The translations under genes were made by a program, and so were the position numbers. The notes below the pieces were generated by a model. That model did no database searches. It was not told the origin of the DNA and saw only the letters and a list, made by a program, of their open reading frames with translations. From the NCBI RefSeq assembly GCF_037963145.1, contig NZ_CP150144.1, forward strand, positions 1,798,001 through 1,862,000: DNA of 64,000 nt. Reading direction: 5' to 3'. Position 1 is the stretch's first letter; each line of letters begins with the position of its first letter. Positions 63,856-64,000 of this stretch are shown here, piece by piece. This DNA comes from Oceanobacillus sp. FSL K6-2867 (GTDB lineage Bacteria > Bacillota > Bacilli > Bacillales > Amphibacillaceae).

Positions 63856-64000
63856 TTAAAAATAATCTGCAAGAAATGTTTGATTTACTGGGATAAGCTT
63901 TTCCAATATGTCCAGCGTATTCGTATCTGCTTGAATTAGTCCGATCTTCGCTAGCTCATGCGACCGTCTATAGCCTAGAAGAATCGAGGTTAATTGCTGG
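63856..64000 (-). CDS. C-terminal end of an Eis-like GNAT acetyltransferase (runs off window)
   Basis: The minus strand from the window edge reads QQLTSILLGYRRSHELAKIG, then TNTLDILEKLIP and FLADYF followed by TAA at 63856-63858. The L-x-GYR-x-x-x-ELA...L-x-P...F-x-DYF pattern is the SCP2-like tail of Eis-family N-acetyltransferases, whose catalytic GNAT domains lie outside the window. Acceptor (amine, aminoglycoside or protein) unknown. Confidence 0.7.
   Translation of the reverse strand, partial: QQLTSILLGYRRSHELAKIGLIQADTNTLDILEKLIPVNQTFLADYF

Overview
The window comes from a low-G+C, endospore-forming member of the Bacillaceae, and the gene content best fits the Oceanobacillus/Virgibacillus-type lineage. 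Support for this: a complete rrn operon with typical Bacillus-type tRNAs; the sporulation/germination block pdaB-kbaA-gerD-salA-cwlD; a Spo0E-like protein; the sigW-rsiW-cdaA-cdaR-glmM...glmS block; and an HssRS/HrtAB haem-response system. A four-gene mevalonate operon is unusual for a Bacillus relative, most of which use the MEP route. The genus is an inference; nothing here was searched against a database.

Layout. 1-7.3 kb is accessory: the 5' end of a YitT protein, a MalY/PatB C-S lyase with an AEC transporter, a frameshifted tnpB element, LysR and ArsR regulators with a pair of YdcZ (DUF606) transporters, and a helicase remnant. 7.4-21.6 kb, mostly minus strand, is the cell-envelope block: sigW-rsiW, cdaA-cdaR-glmM and, further down, glmS behind its ribozyme. 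hssRS-hrtBA, an S9 peptidase and a GNAT gene lie between glmM and glmS. 21.7-26.4 kb holds a Spo0E-like gene and the mevalonate operon mvaA-mvk-mvaD-mvaK2. 26.6-27.3 kb is a six-tRNA cluster. 27.6-30.3 kb carries fabI, an RDD protein and an EamA transporter. 30.3-36.9 kb has a purine permease behind a guanine-type riboswitch, an integrase remnant, and a sodium:solute symporter with a 34-residue partner ORF behind a SAM-I riboswitch. It also holds a decayed tetR fragment and a large spore-type amidase/glucosaminidase. 36.9-47.0 kb contains a peptide-binding lipoprotein, an MMPL/TetR pair, a chemoreceptor and a large catalase. 47.1-52.6 kb is the minus-strand rrn operon (16S-Ile-Ala-23S-5S-Asn-Thr). 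52.8-58.1 kb is the sporulation block, and 58.2-64.0 kb has DUF948 proteins, YihY, a nucleotidyltransferase, a YIP1/HlyD pair and the end of an Eis-like acetyltransferase.

How the genes work together. Much of the regulation can be read from the DNA. There is a sigma-W promoter in front of sigW and a direct-repeat HssR-type box in front of hrtBA. Two copies of a 21-bp dyad sit in front of arsR and its transporter pair, and a FapR-like site sits in the fabI promoter. Three cis-acting RNAs are present: the glmS ribozyme, a guanine riboswitch and a SAM-I riboswitch. The most suggestive unit is SAM-I riboswitch - SSS symporter - small membrane protein, a candidate methionine or sulfur-compound uptake system. 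No complete, wholly novel defence or mobile system was seen.
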